DNA of 64,000 nucleotides, from contig FODP01000005.1 in NCBI GenBank assembly GCA_900110395.1, positions 306,705 to 370,704 on the forward strand. Reading direction: 5' to 3'. The DNA is from Rhodospirillales bacterium URHD0017 (GTDB taxonomy: Bacteria; Pseudomonadota; Alphaproteobacteria; Reyranellales; Reyranellaceae). Position numbers and translations under genes: made by a program. The notes under the pieces are model-generated. The model was not told the DNA's origin and did no database searches. It was given only the letters and a program-made list of their open reading frames with translations. Shown one piece after another: positions 1 to 8,375 of this stretch (its first letter is position 1; every line of letters starts with the position of its first letter).

Positions 1-27
1 GACCGAACCATCGCGTATGGTCCGCCG

Positions 28-879
28 GTGACCGCCAAGCAGAAGGTCTTCTGGCTCCGCCTCGTGGCGCTGATCGGGCTCTGCCTGCCCGCGCTCGAGC
101 TTGCGTGGCGCTGGTACAACGGCGATCTCGAGCCCAGGCCCGTGACCGTGGCCACGCATTCGACCGGCGACTGGGCCGTTATCTTCCTCATGCTGTCGCT
201 CGCCATGACACCGGCACGGGCGCTGTTCGACTGGATGCCGCTGGTGCAGATCCGCCGGCGCATCGGCGTCGCCGCCGCGCTCTATGCCGGCGCGCACTTC
301 CTGATCTACGTGCTCGACCAGAAATGGAACCTGGTCGTGGTCGCAACCGAGATCATCAAGCGCTTCTATCTCACGATCGGTTTCGTCACCCTGCTGATGC
401 TGGTGGCGCTCGCCGTCACCTCGACCGACGGCTGGCAGAAGCGTCTGCGGCGCAACTGGAAGCGTTTGCACTGGCTGATCTATCCTGCGGCCTTCATCGC
501 CATCGTCCACTTCTTCATCCAGTCCAAGGTCAAGATCGGCGAGCCCGCCTTCACCGCCGGCCTGTTCGCCTGGCTCATACTGTGGCGCGTCCTGCCGGCG
601 AAGCTGCAGCGCAACTACCTTGGGCTCGTGATCCTTGGCGTTGCGGCAACGTTCGCCACCGTCGTTTTCGAGGCGGCCTGGTATTGGCTGGTGAACGGCC
701 GTGATCCGATGGTCGCGCTGCTGGCCAACCTCGATCCGGAGCTCGCCTTCCGGCCGGCGCAGAAGGTGCTGATCGCCTCGCTGCTGGTGATCCTGGCGGT
801 GGCGCTGCGGCGACTCACACTGGCTGCAAACAAGCTCTGGACGAAGCGCTATATCCAGACAACTATACCGGCTCCCTGA
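28..879 (+). CDS. msrQ: MsrQ-like heme-binding membrane subunit of the MsrPQ methionine sulfoxide reductase system
   Basis: Ferric-reductase-like integral membrane protein of 283 aa. In known MsrPQ systems, MsrQ passes electrons from the respiratory chain to the periplasmic molybdoenzyme MsrP, which repairs oxidised methionines. The family blocks are visible: HSTGDWA (residues 44-50), RRRIG (77-81) followed by AGAHFLIYV with His90, YLTIGF (114-119), LHWLIYP with His148, and His161 in the next helix. Several hydrophobic helices span the rest. The C-terminus runs about 70 residues beyond the E. coli type and contains further membrane helices. The chosen start is a GTG at 28; its last two bases are shared with a TGA stop in another frame (29-31), so an upstream gene may overlap by 4 nt. 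The frame stays open to the window edge, so the start is not certain. MsrP itself is not visible. The molybdate transporter just downstream fits a Mo-dependent partner. Confidence 0.85.
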   Translation: MTAKQKVFWLRLVALIGLCLPALELAWRWYNGDLEPRPVTVATHSTGDWAVIFLMLSLAMTPARALFDWMPLVQIRRRIGVAAALYAGAHFLIYVLDQKWNLVVVATEIIKRFYLTIGFVTLLMLVALAVTSTDGWQKRLRRNWKRLHWLIYPAAFIAIVHFFIQSKVKIGEPAFTAGLFAWLILWRVLPAKLQRNYLGLVILGVAATFATVVFEAAWYWLVNGRDPMVALLANLDPELAFRPAQKVLIASLLVILAVALRRLTLAANKLWTKRYIQTTIPAP

Positions 880-894
880 TCTTTGGAGGCTGGT

Positions 895-1683
895 ATGTTG
901 AAGAGACGGAGTTGGCTCGGCTTGGCGCTTGCCTCGTCGATGGTGCCGGGCCTGGCACAGGCACAGGACAGCGTGGTCGTCTTCGCCGCCGCGAGCCTGA
1001 AGAACGCCCTGGATGAGATCGCCGCGACCTGGTCCAAGGACACCGGCAAGCCCGGTCCCAAGATCTCCTATGCCGCGAGCTCCGCGCTGGCCAAGCAGAT
1101 GGAACAGGGCGCGCCGGCCGACCTGTTCATCTCCGCCGACCTCGGCTGGATGGACTACGTCGCCGGCAAGAACCTGATCAAGGCCGACACGCGCTTCAAC
1201 CTTCTGGGCAACAAGATCGTCCTGATTGCCCCCAAGGATTCCAAGACCACGACGCTCGCCATCTCCGGCGCCGACCTCACCAAGGCGCTGGCCGGTGGGC
1301 GGCTGTCGATGGCCAATATCGACTCGGTGCCGGCCGGCAAGTACGGCAAGGCCGCCCTGGAAAAGCTCGGCGCCTGGACCGCCGTAAAGGACAGCATCGC
1401 CCAGGCCGAGAACGTGCGTGCCGCGCTCTTGCTGGTCGCGCGCGGCGAAGCGCCGCTCGGCATCGTCTACGGCACCGACGCCGCGGCCGAGCCCAACGTC
1501 AGGATCGTCGCGACCTTCCCGGAGGAGTCGCATCCGCCCATCATCTATCCCGCTGCGCTCACCAAGGACGCGAAGAATGCCGATGCCAAGGCCTTCCTCG
1601 ATTTCCTGCGCAGCGCCAAGGCGCGTACCTCGTTCGAGAAGCAGGGCTTCACGGGCCTGGTGAAGTCAGCTTCCTCGACATGA
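895..1683 (+). CDS. modA: Molybdate ABC transporter periplasmic binding protein ModA
   Basis: Periplasmic protein of 262 aa that captures molybdate (or tungstate) for the ModBC transporter. The N-terminus has a signal peptide with the pair RR in KRRSWLG and a likely cleavage site after AQA near residue 24. The mature part begins with the family block VVVFAAASLKNAL and has YAASSALAKQMEQGAPADLFISAD, which holds oxyanion-binding serines. The ATG at 895 is preferred over an in-frame TTG at 883 because GGAGG lies at 885-889. The stop overlaps the modB start by 4 nt (ATGA), so the genes are probably translationally coupled. Confidence 0.95.
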   Translation: MLKRRSWLGLALASSMVPGLAQAQDSVVVFAAASLKNALDEIAATWSKDTGKPGPKISYAASSALAKQMEQGAPADLFISADLGWMDYVAGKNLIKADTRFNLLGNKIVLIAPKDSKTTTLAISGADLTKALAGGRLSMANIDSVPAGKYGKAALEKLGAWTAVKDSIAQAENVRAALLLVARGEAPLGIVYGTDAAAEPNVRIVATFPEESHPPIIYPAALTKDAKNADAKAFLDFLRSAKARTSFEKQGFTGLVKSASST

Positions 1684-2366
1684 CGCCTGAGGAGTGGACA
1701 GCGGTCAGGCTGAGCCTGCTGGTCGCCACCACGGCGACCCTGGCCAGCCTGCCGTTCGGCGTCGCCATCGCCTGGCTGCTGGCGCGCAAGGATTTCTGGG
1801 GCAAGGGGCTTCTCGACACGCTGGTCCATCTGCCGCTGATCCTGCCACCGGTCGTGACCGGCTATTTGCTGCTGATCTCCTTCGGCAAGCGCGGCCCGAT
1901 CGGCGCCTTTCTCGACCAGGCCTTCGGCATCGTCTTCTCCTTCCGCTGGACCGGGGCGGCGCTGGCCTGCGCGGTGATGGGCTTCCCCTTGCTGGTGCGC
2001 GCCATCCGCCTCTCGATCGAGGCAGTCGATGTGCGCCTGGAAGCGGCGGCCGGCACCTTGGGCGCCAATCCGCTTTGGGTGTTCGCCACCGTCACCCTGC
2101 CGCTCTGCCTGCCCGGCGTGATCGCGGGCGCCATCCTGTGCTTCGCCAAGTCGATGGGCGAGTTCGGCGCCACCATCACCTTCGTGTCCAATATCCCGGG
2201 CGAGACCCAGACCCTGCCCTCGTTGATCTACACCTTCACCCAGATCCCCGGCGGCGATGCCGGCGCCATGCGGCTCACCCTGGTGTCGATTGCCATCTCC
2301 ATGCTCGCCCTGCTCGGCTCCGAACTGCTGGCGCGGCGTATCGGTGTGAGGCAGATGGCGGCATGA
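1680..2366 (+). CDS. modB: Molybdate ABC transporter permease ModB
   Basis: Inner-membrane permease of 228 aa with about five hydrophobic helices, normal for ModB. The EAA loop that docks onto the ATPase is clear at residues 121-140 (EAAAGTLGANPLWVF...). The following SMGEFGATITF is a conserved ModB/CysT-type segment. It overlaps modA by 4 nt at its start and modC by 4 nt at its end, so the three form one operon. Confidence 0.95.
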   Translation: MTPEEWTAVRLSLLVATTATLASLPFGVAIAWLLARKDFWGKGLLDTLVHLPLILPPVVTGYLLLISFGKRGPIGAFLDQAFGIVFSFRWTGAALACAVMGFPLLVRAIRLSIEAVDVRLEAAAGTLGANPLWVFATVTLPLCLPGVIAGAILCFAKSMGEFGATITFVSNIPGETQTLPSLIYTFTQIPGGDAGAMRLTLVSIAISMLALLGSELLARRIGVRQMAA

Positions 2367-3430
2367 GCCTCGAGGTCGATATCGACCACAAGCGCGGAAG
2401 CTTCCAACTTGCCGCACGCTTCTCGGCCGCGCCCGGGCTGACGGCGCTGTTCGGCCGTTCGGGTTCGGGCAAGACCAGCCTGGTCGACATCGTCGGCGGC
2501 CTGATCAAGCCCGACCGCGGCCGCATCGCCGTCGACGGCCAGGTGCTGGTCGATATCGCCGAGGGCGTGTTCGTGCCGAGGCATCGCCGGCGCATCGGCT
2601 ACGTCTTCCAGGACAGCCGGCTGTTTCCGCATCTCAGCGTGCGCAGCAACCTGCTCTACGGCCGCTGGTTCGCGCGCGAGACCGCAGGCGGTGCGGCCGC
2701 CGATCTGGCCTCGGTCGTCGAGCTTCTCGGAATCGGCCATCTGCTCGAGCGCCGGCCGGACTCGCTGTCGGGTGGCGAGAAGCAGCGGGTCGCGATCGGC
2801 CGCGCCCTGCTTGCCCATCCGCGCCTGCTGCTGATGGACGAACCCCTGGCCTCGCTCGATGAGGCGCGGCGCGCCGAGATCCTGCCCTACATCGAGCGGT
2901 TGCGCGACGAGGCCGGCGTTCCCATCCTGTATGTCAGCCACTCCGTCGCCGAGGTCGCGCGGCTTGCCACCACGGTGGTGATCCTGACCGACGGCAAAGT
3001 CACCGCCGTCGGCCCGGTGCTCGACATCCTTCCGCTGGCCGACGGCAACGACGGCGGCAGCGTGCTCGACGCCAGGGTCTCGCGCCATGACGATGCCTTC
3101 CAGCTCTCGGTGCTGACCTCGACGGCGGGCGAGCTGCAGGTACCGCGGCTCAGTGCGCCGCCCGGCAGCGCTGTGCGCGCCTATATCCGCTCGCGCGACG
3201 TCATGCTGTCGCTGCGGCCGCCGCAGGACATCAGCGCGCTGAACGTGCTGGCCGGCAAGGTCGCCGAGATAACGCCCACGGCCAACGGCGCGCAGGCCGA
3301 CGTGCGGCTCGACTGCAACGGCGATGCTCTGATGGCGCGGGTAACCGCGAAATCGGTGCAGCGACTCGGACTGGCGCCCGGGGTGCCGGTCTATGCCGTG
3401 ATCAAAAGCGTTTCGTTCGAGCGCTCATGA
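2363..3430 (+). CDS. modC: Molybdate ABC transporter ATP-binding protein ModC
   Basis: ATPase of 355 aa that powers molybdate import. The Walker A motif GRSGSGKTS is at residues 31-39, the signature LSGGEKQR at 135-142 and Walker B LLLMDEP at 155-161. The C-terminal third (about 290-352, 'LNVLAGKVAEITP...') looks like the molybdate-binding TOBE domain usual in ModC. The ATG at 2363 overlaps the modB stop (ATGA). A longer in-frame reading upstream lies inside modB and is not the real start. Confidence 0.95.
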   Translation: MSLEVDIDHKRGSFQLAARFSAAPGLTALFGRSGSGKTSLVDIVGGLIKPDRGRIAVDGQVLVDIAEGVFVPRHRRRIGYVFQDSRLFPHLSVRSNLLYGRWFARETAGGAAADLASVVELLGIGHLLERRPDSLSGGEKQRVAIGRALLAHPRLLLMDEPLASLDEARRAEILPYIERLRDEAGVPILYVSHSVAEVARLATTVVILTDGKVTAVGPVLDILPLADGNDGGSVLDARVSRHDDAFQLSVLTSTAGELQVPRLSAPPGSAVRAYIRSRDVMLSLRPPQDISALNVLAGKVAEITPTANGAQADVRLDCNGDALMARVTAKSVQRLGLAPGVPVYAVIKSVSFERS

Positions 3431-3482
3431 CTTCGCCGCCGTCATACGGGGGAGGTGATCTGATTCTCAACAGGAGCCCGCG

Positions 3483-3833
3483 ATGCCGCATCTCAGCATT
3501 CGCATCGATTTCGACGACGAAGGCCGGCTCGGGCCGGGCAAGGTGGCGCTGCTGGAAGGCATCACCCGCGAAGGGTCGATCTCGGGCGCGGGTCGATCGA
3601 TGAACATGTCCTACAAGCGCGCCTGGGAGCTGGTGGCCGACATCAACGAGAGCTTCGCCGAGCCCCTGGTCGCCGCCCAGACCGGCGGCAAGGCGGGCGG
3701 CGGCGCGGCACTGACGCCGCGCGGCGAGGAGCTGGTGCGGCACTACCGGGCGATCGAGCGCAAGGCGTTGTCGGCCACGGCCTCTCATCTGAAAGCCCTG
3801 CAGGCGATTTCCCGCAACAGACGGCGGAAATAA
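3483..3833 (+). CDS. ModE-type winged-helix regulator, HTH domain only
   Basis: Protein of 116 aa matching the N-terminal LysR-like helix-turn-helix of ModE: LLEGITREGSISGAGRSMNMSYKRAWELV at about residues 24-52, then GGKAGGGAALTPRGEELV. In full ModE, two C-terminal TOBE domains bind molybdate and make the protein repress modABC. Those domains are absent here because the gene stops after the HTH. It lies 52 nt after modC on the same strand, with CAGGAG just before the ATG. It is a likely regulator of molybdenum uptake or use, but how it would sense molybdate without TOBE domains is not evident. Confidence 0.85.
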   Translation: MPHLSIRIDFDDEGRLGPGKVALLEGITREGSISGAGRSMNMSYKRAWELVADINESFAEPLVAAQTGGKAGGGAALTPRGEELVRHYRAIERKALSATASHLKALQAISRNRRRK

Positions 3834-3865
3834 CCGCTATCCTCGGCGGAACTGGGAGGTCCGCC

Positions 3866-4945
3866 GTGGCGCGAGCAAAAGTCCGCACAGGCATGCCGAG
3901 CGTTGCGCTGGACAAGGCGGAGTTCGCCCGCCGCGTGCGGCGCCGCTTCTACGATCCCGCCTTCAAGTCGGTCGAGCGCGAGATCGAGCGCATCATCGAG
4001 GTGGCCTGGGACGCCTACGACGACAGCCGCAAGTCGCCGGTCACCAGGCCGGCCGGCGCGGGCTATGCCGACCCGAGCTACGAGCTCTCGGTCGAATGGT
4101 CCGAGGCGAGCAAGGCCATCAAGCAGGCCGAGCGGCAGCAGAAGTCGAAGTCGGCGAAGTCACGCATCCTGCTGATCAACGGCTCTGCACGCAGCGACCA
4201 GACCTGCCCGGGGGAGATGTCCAAGAGCTATCGTCTGGCGAAGATCGCAGAACAGGTGTTCGCTGGAGAACGCGATCTCGAGGTCGAGCTGCTCGATCTC
4301 AGCCATCTCACCTCGGAGTACGGCCGCAACATCCATCCCTGCAAGGCCTGCGTATCCACGGCCATGCCGCTCTGCCACTGGCCGTGCTCCTGCTATCCCA
4401 ACCATTCGCTGGGCCAGCACAACGATTGGATGAACGAGATCTATCCCATGTGGACGGCCGCGCACGGCGTCATGATCGTGACACCGGTCAACTGGTATCA
4501 GGTGCCCGGGGGATTGAAGGCGATGATCGATCGTCTGGTGTGCGCCGACGGTGGCAATCCGGATCCGACCTCGACCGGCGGCAAGGATGCGCAAAAGGCC
4601 AAGGACCTCGAGATGAAGGGCTGGCCCTATCCGCGCCATCTCGCCGGACGGGCCTTCTCGGTCGTGGTGCACGGCGATGCCGCCGGCAGCGAGACCCTGC
4701 GCCGCATCCTGGTCGACTGGCTGAAGGACATGGGTCTGGTCTCGGCCGGACATGCCGCCGAGCTCGACCGCTACATCGGCTACTACGAAGCCTACGCCAC
4801 CAACCACGACGCGCTCGATCGCGACAAGGACTTCCCGGAGGAGACGCGCAACGCCGCGCGCGCCCTGGTCGAGGCCGTGAAGCTGCTGCGCCAAGGAAAG
4901 CTCGCCCAGCCCGACGCCCGGCTGCGCGATGTACGACCGAAATAA
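3866..4945 (+). CDS. NAD(P)H-dependent flavodoxin-fold oxidoreductase with N-terminal extension
   Basis: Protein of 359 aa. Residues 99-330 are a flavodoxin-like fold of the NADPH-dependent FMN reductase type: RILLINGSARS (FMN phosphate loop, 100-110), HPCKAC (158-162), and GVMIVTPVNWYQVPGGLKAMIDRL (201-224). The first 95 residues are a charged, mostly helical extension that I do not recognise. A cysteine group (C159, C162, C170, C174, C176) sits next to the flavin site. The start is GTG at 3866 with GGGAGG upstream. The next gene is 18 nt downstream on the same strand and also binds FMN, so the two may be co-expressed. The substrate cannot be told from sequence. Confidence 0.8.
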   Translation: MARAKVRTGMPSVALDKAEFARRVRRRFYDPAFKSVEREIERIIEVAWDAYDDSRKSPVTRPAGAGYADPSYELSVEWSEASKAIKQAERQQKSKSAKSRILLINGSARSDQTCPGEMSKSYRLAKIAEQVFAGERDLEVELLDLSHLTSEYGRNIHPCKACVSTAMPLCHWPCSCYPNHSLGQHNDWMNEIYPMWTAAHGVMIVTPVNWYQVPGGLKAMIDRLVCADGGNPDPTSTGGKDAQKAKDLEMKGWPYPRHLAGRAFSVVVHGDAAGSETLRRILVDWLKDMGLVSAGHAAELDRYIGYYEAYATNHDALDRDKDFPEETRNAARALVEAVKLLRQGKLAQPDARLRDVRPK

Positions 4946-4963
4946 GGGCGAACCGAGGAAACG

Positions 4964-6586
4964 ATGTCGCCGCTCCAACTGCCTTTCTCGCCGCGTTTCA
5001 TCACGTTCACGCTCGCCATCCTGGCGACGCTCCTGTTCGGCGTATGGCTCTACTTCGACCAGCGCTCGATCTTGCCCGTGGTCCTGCTCGGCATCTCGAT
5101 CTTCCTGGTCATCGTCGGCGTCATCGACCTCTTCCAGACATCGCACGCAATCCTGCGCAACTACCCGATCGCGGCCCATCTCCGCTTCATCTTCGAAGCG
5201 ATTCGCCCGGAAATGCGCCAGTACTTCTTCGAAGGCGAGAAGGACGGCATGCCGTTCAGTCGCGATCGACGCGCCATCGTCTACCAACGCGCCAAGAACG
5301 CCCTCGACGTGCGGCCGTTCGGCACCAACTACGACGTTTATGTGCCGGGCTACGAATGGATGGCGCATTCGATCGCGCCGACGTCCGTCAGCAAAGACCC
5401 GCATCGGGTAATGATCGGCGGCCCGGAATGCACGCAGCCTTACTCCGCCTCGATCTTCAACATCTCGGCCATGAGCTTCGGCTCGCTCAGCGCCAACGCC
5501 ATCCGCGCCCTGAACGGCGGCGCCAGGATCGGCGGCTTCTATCACGACACCGGCGAAGGCGGTTACAGCCCGTACCATCGCGAGGGCGGCGGCGACATCG
5601 TCTGGGAGATCGGCTCGGGCTACTTCGGCGCGCGCAACGACGACGGCACCTTCTCACCCGAGCGCTTCGCCGAGGGTGCGAAGAATCCGCAGGTGAAGAT
5701 GGTCGAGCTGAAGCTGAGCCAGGGCGCCAAGCCCGGCCATGGCGGCGTGCTGCCGGCGCCCAAGGTCAGCCACGAGATCTCGCTGACCCGCGGCGTGCCG
5801 ATGGGCCAGGACTGCATCTCGCCGTCGCGCCATTCGGCCTTCTCGACGCCGGTCGAGATGATGCGCTTCATCGCTGAGATGCGCCGGCTCTCAGGCGGCA
5901 AGCCGGCCGGCTTCAAGCTCTGCATCGGCCATGAGTGGGAATTCCTGGCGATCTGCAAGGCGATGCTGGAGACCGGCCTCTATCCCGACTTCATCGTCGT
6001 CGACGGCAAGGAGGGCGGCACGGGCGCGGCGCCCATGGAGTTCCTCGACCATATCGGCAAGCCGATGCGGCAGGGCCTCTATTTCGTGCACAACGCCCTG
6101 ATCGGCATCGGCATGCGCGACCGCATCAAGGTGGGCGCCGCCGGTAAGATCATCACCGCCTTCGACATCGTGCGCGCCATGGCGCTCGGCGCCGACTGGT
6201 GCAACGCTGCGCGCGGCTTCATGTTCGCCGTGGGCTGCATCCAGTCGCAGCACTGCCACACCGACCGCTGCCCCACGGGCGTCGCCACCCAGGATCCGAC
6301 CCGCCAGCGCGCGCTGGTCGTGCCCGACAAGATCCAGCGCGTGGTCAACTTCCACCGCGCCACGGTGCACGAGCTCGCCGAGCTGACGGCGGCGGCGGGG
6401 CTGGAACATCCCAACGAATTCAAGCCGATCCACATCTCCCGGCGCGTCTCGCCCAAGGAGGTCGTGACCTTCGACGACGTCTACCCGGCGCTCGACAACA
6501 AGGCGCTGACCAACGGCACGGCGCCGCCGCGCTGGACCCAGCCCTGGAACATGGCCGACGCCCATTCGTTCCGCGCCGTGGCCTGA
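4964..6586 (+). CDS. FMN-binding glutamate synthase family protein, membrane anchored
   Basis: Protein of 540 aa with two N-terminal membrane helices (about residues 12-60), then the FMN-binding alpha/beta barrel of glutamate synthase. Family landmarks are the ISAMSFGSLS block, GEGGYSPYH, LPAPKVSHEIS, KEGGTGAAP, and the iron-sulfur type cysteine run CIQSQHCHTDRCPTGVATQDP (C-x5-C-x4-C) seen in GltB and its stand-alone relatives. It lacks the N-terminal glutaminase domain and the C-terminal GXGXG domain of full GltB. Its reaction is therefore not established; a glutamate synthase-like or other flavin oxidoreductase role is possible. SD-like GAGGAAA precedes the ATG. Confidence 0.85.
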   Translation: MSPLQLPFSPRFITFTLAILATLLFGVWLYFDQRSILPVVLLGISIFLVIVGVIDLFQTSHAILRNYPIAAHLRFIFEAIRPEMRQYFFEGEKDGMPFSRDRRAIVYQRAKNALDVRPFGTNYDVYVPGYEWMAHSIAPTSVSKDPHRVMIGGPECTQPYSASIFNISAMSFGSLSANAIRALNGGARIGGFYHDTGEGGYSPYHREGGGDIVWEIGSGYFGARNDDGTFSPERFAEGAKNPQVKMVELKLSQGAKPGHGGVLPAPKVSHEISLTRGVPMGQDCISPSRHSAFSTPVEMMRFIAEMRRLSGGKPAGFKLCIGHEWEFLAICKAMLETGLYPDFIVVDGKEGGTGAAPMEFLDHIGKPMRQGLYFVHNALIGIGMRDRIKVGAAGKIITAFDIVRAMALGADWCNAARGFMFAVGCIQSQHCHTDRCPTGVATQDPTRQRALVVPDKIQRVVNFHRATVHELAELTAAAGLEHPNEFKPIHISRRVSPKEVVTFDDVYPALDNKALTNGTAPPRWTQPWNMADAHSFRAVA

Positions 6587-6656
6587 TCCGGTCAAAGCTG
6601 TTGCGAATCGGGCGGGCTTGGCCCAGCAATTGGGCCAAGCAAGAGAGGAACCGCCC

Positions 6657-7883
6657 ATGACCGCGCCCTTCGACGTCGCGCCTCTTCTGGCGCCCGACGC
6701 GCCGCCTCCCGCCCTCAAGTGGAACGGCTTTCCCAAGTACAATTTCATCGGCGGCCACATCGCCGCCGAGCAGGTTCCGGTCGACGACCTGGTCGCGGCC
6801 GCGACGGCGGTGCTGAAGCGCGAAGGCGCCATGCTCTCGACCTACAATCACACCGGCCCGCTGGGCTACAGGCCGCTGCGCGAGTTCTTGACGCGCAAGC
6901 TCAAGAGCCACGCCGGCATCGACTGCGCGGCGGACGAGATCCTGATCACGTCGGGCTCGACCCAGGGCCTCGCCCTGGTCAACAGCCTGCTGGTGGGCAA
7001 GGGCGATACCATCCTGGTCGAGCAGGAGACCTACGGCAGCGCGATCTCCCGGCTGGTCAAGATCGGCGTCAACGCGATCGGCATCCCGCTCGACGACGAA
7101 GGATTGCGGCTCGACCTGCTGAAGCAGAAGCTCGAGGAGCTGAAGCAGAAGGGCATCAAGCCCAAGTACATCTACACCATCCCGACGATCCAGAATCCCA
7201 CGGGCGCCATCATGGGCGAGGCGCGCCGCGCCGCGCTGCTGAAGCTCGCCGCCGAGTACGGCGTGATGATCTTCGAGGACGAGTGCTACTCGGATCTGAT
7301 CTGGACCAACAAGCGACCGCCGTCGCTCTACGCCATGGCCAAGGGTGAGGGCGTGATCTTCATCGGCTCGTTCTCCAAGTCGCTCGGACCGGCGCTGCGC
7401 GTCGGCTACATCGTCGCCAAGTGGGATGTCCTGTCGCGCCTGCAGGCGCTCAAGCAGGATGCCGGCACGGGGGCGATCGAGCAGATGGTGCTGGCCGAGT
7501 ACTGTGCCAAGCACTTCGCCGACCATGTGGTCCGCAGCAACAAGGTGCTGGCCAGCAAGATGCAGGTGCTGCGCGAGGCGCTGGCCGAGCAGTTCGGCAC
7601 CGCCGCCGAGTTCGGCGATCCGCCGGGCGGCATTTATCTCTGGATCAAGCTGCCCGAAAACGTCGATACGATGAAGCTTGCCCAGGCGGCGCTGGCGGCC
7701 GGCGTGTCGATCAACCCCGGGCCGGAATGGTCGGTGAACCCGACCTATTCGCGCAATCGCCTCAGGCTCTGCTTCGCCAATCCCGAGCCCGAGGCGATCA
7801 AGCAGGGTGTCGCGGTGCTGGCCGAGGTCTGCCGTCGCGAGTTCGGCGTGCCGCCGCGCAGCGCGAATATCGACCAGCGCTAG
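6657..7883 (+). CDS. PLP-dependent aminotransferase, class I/II (2-aminoadipate/valine-pyruvate type)
   Basis: Cytosolic aminotransferase of 408 aa. The pyridoxal phosphate lysine is in SFSKSLGPALRVGY; other fold-type I marks are TSGSTQGLALV (cofactor phosphate contact), TIPTIQNPTGAIM, DECYSDLIW and the C-terminal RLRLCFANP with the carboxylate-binding arginine. It resembles the 2-aminoadipate transaminase (LysN-like) and MocR aminotransferase branch, without a GntR domain. The ATG at 6657 is chosen for the upstream AGAGAGG rather than a TTG 39 nt earlier. It lies 70 nt after the FMN protein and ends at a strong hairpin. Confidence 0.88.
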   Translation: MTAPFDVAPLLAPDAPPPALKWNGFPKYNFIGGHIAAEQVPVDDLVAAATAVLKREGAMLSTYNHTGPLGYRPLREFLTRKLKSHAGIDCAADEILITSGSTQGLALVNSLLVGKGDTILVEQETYGSAISRLVKIGVNAIGIPLDDEGLRLDLLKQKLEELKQKGIKPKYIYTIPTIQNPTGAIMGEARRAALLKLAAEYGVMIFEDECYSDLIWTNKRPPSLYAMAKGEGVIFIGSFSKSLGPALRVGYIVAKWDVLSRLQALKQDAGTGAIEQMVLAEYCAKHFADHVVRSNKVLASKMQVLREALAEQFGTAAEFGDPPGGIYLWIKLPENVDTMKLAQAALAAGVSINPGPEWSVNPTYSRNRLRLCFANPEPEAIKQGVAVLAEVCRREFGVPPRSANIDQR

Positions 7884-7890
7884 CGTCTCT

Positions 7891-7928
7891 CCTCATTTCC
7901 TCCCCCGTCTTCGGGGGAGGAAATGAGG
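7891..7928. terminator. Perfect 17-bp hairpin between convergent genes
   Basis: The arm CCTCATTTCCTCCCCCG and its exact complement flank the loop TCTT. The hairpin fills the gap between the aminotransferase (+) and the VOC gene (-), so it can stop transcription from both sides. There is no T-tract on either flank, so it may act instead as a stability or attenuation structure. Confidence 0.65.
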
Positions 7929-7933
7929 GCGGC

Positions 7934-8362
7934 CTACTTCTTCTCTTCGGCCAGCACCATCCACATGATGCCGAACTTGTCGGCGACCATGCCGAACTTG
8001 GAAGCGAAGAAGGTCTTGGTCAGCGGCTGCAGCACCTGACCGCCCTTGCCGACGGCGGTGAAGAGCTTCTCGGCTTCGGCGTCGTTCTTGGCGTTGAGCG
8101 CGAGTCCGAAGCCCTGGAAGGATGGCTTGCCGGCACAGTGGCCGTCCGAGGCCAGGACCTGCGTGGTGCCAACGTGGAAGGCCGCGCGCATGACCTTCTC
8201 GCCCGTGTTGGGCTGCATCTGGCTTTGGTCGGGCGCTTCCTTGAAGCGCATCATCATGTCGACCTTGGCGCCGATCGCGCCCTTGTAGAACTCGAGCGCC
8301 TCCTCGCACTTGCCGTCGAAGAAGATATAGGGCTGCACGGTCTCGGTCTGTTGCACGGTCAT
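7934..8362 (-). CDS. VOC family protein, PhnB/glyoxalase-like
   Basis: Protein of 142 aa of the vicinal oxygen chelate superfamily, PhnB-like branch: QPYIFFDGKCEEALEFYKGAIGAKV at residues 10-35, then the KMM-like helix and DAEAEKLFTAVGKGGQVLQPL, ending with FGMVADKFGIMWMV. These proteins form paired beta-alpha-beta-beta-beta units. Members of this branch are often annotated as 3-demethylubiquinone-9 methyltransferase-like, but the activity is usually unknown. It starts 13 nt after the stop of the serine hydrolase, and CCAGGAG precedes the ATG, so it is probably the last gene of the minus-strand run. Confidence 0.82.
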   Translation of the reverse strand: MTVQQTETVQPYIFFDGKCEEALEFYKGAIGAKVDMMMRFKEAPDQSQMQPNTGEKVMRAAFHVGTTQVLASDGHCAGKPSFQGFGLALNAKNDAEAEKLFTAVGKGGQVLQPLTKTFFASKFGMVADKFGIMWMVLAEEKK

Positions 8363-8375
8363 GCTTCTCTCCTGG

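Noticed and set aside
1-31. End of msrP upstream of msrQ
   Set aside because: A short frame ends at 31 and overlaps the msrQ start, but its nine visible residues do not resemble an MsrP C-terminus, so it is not annotated.
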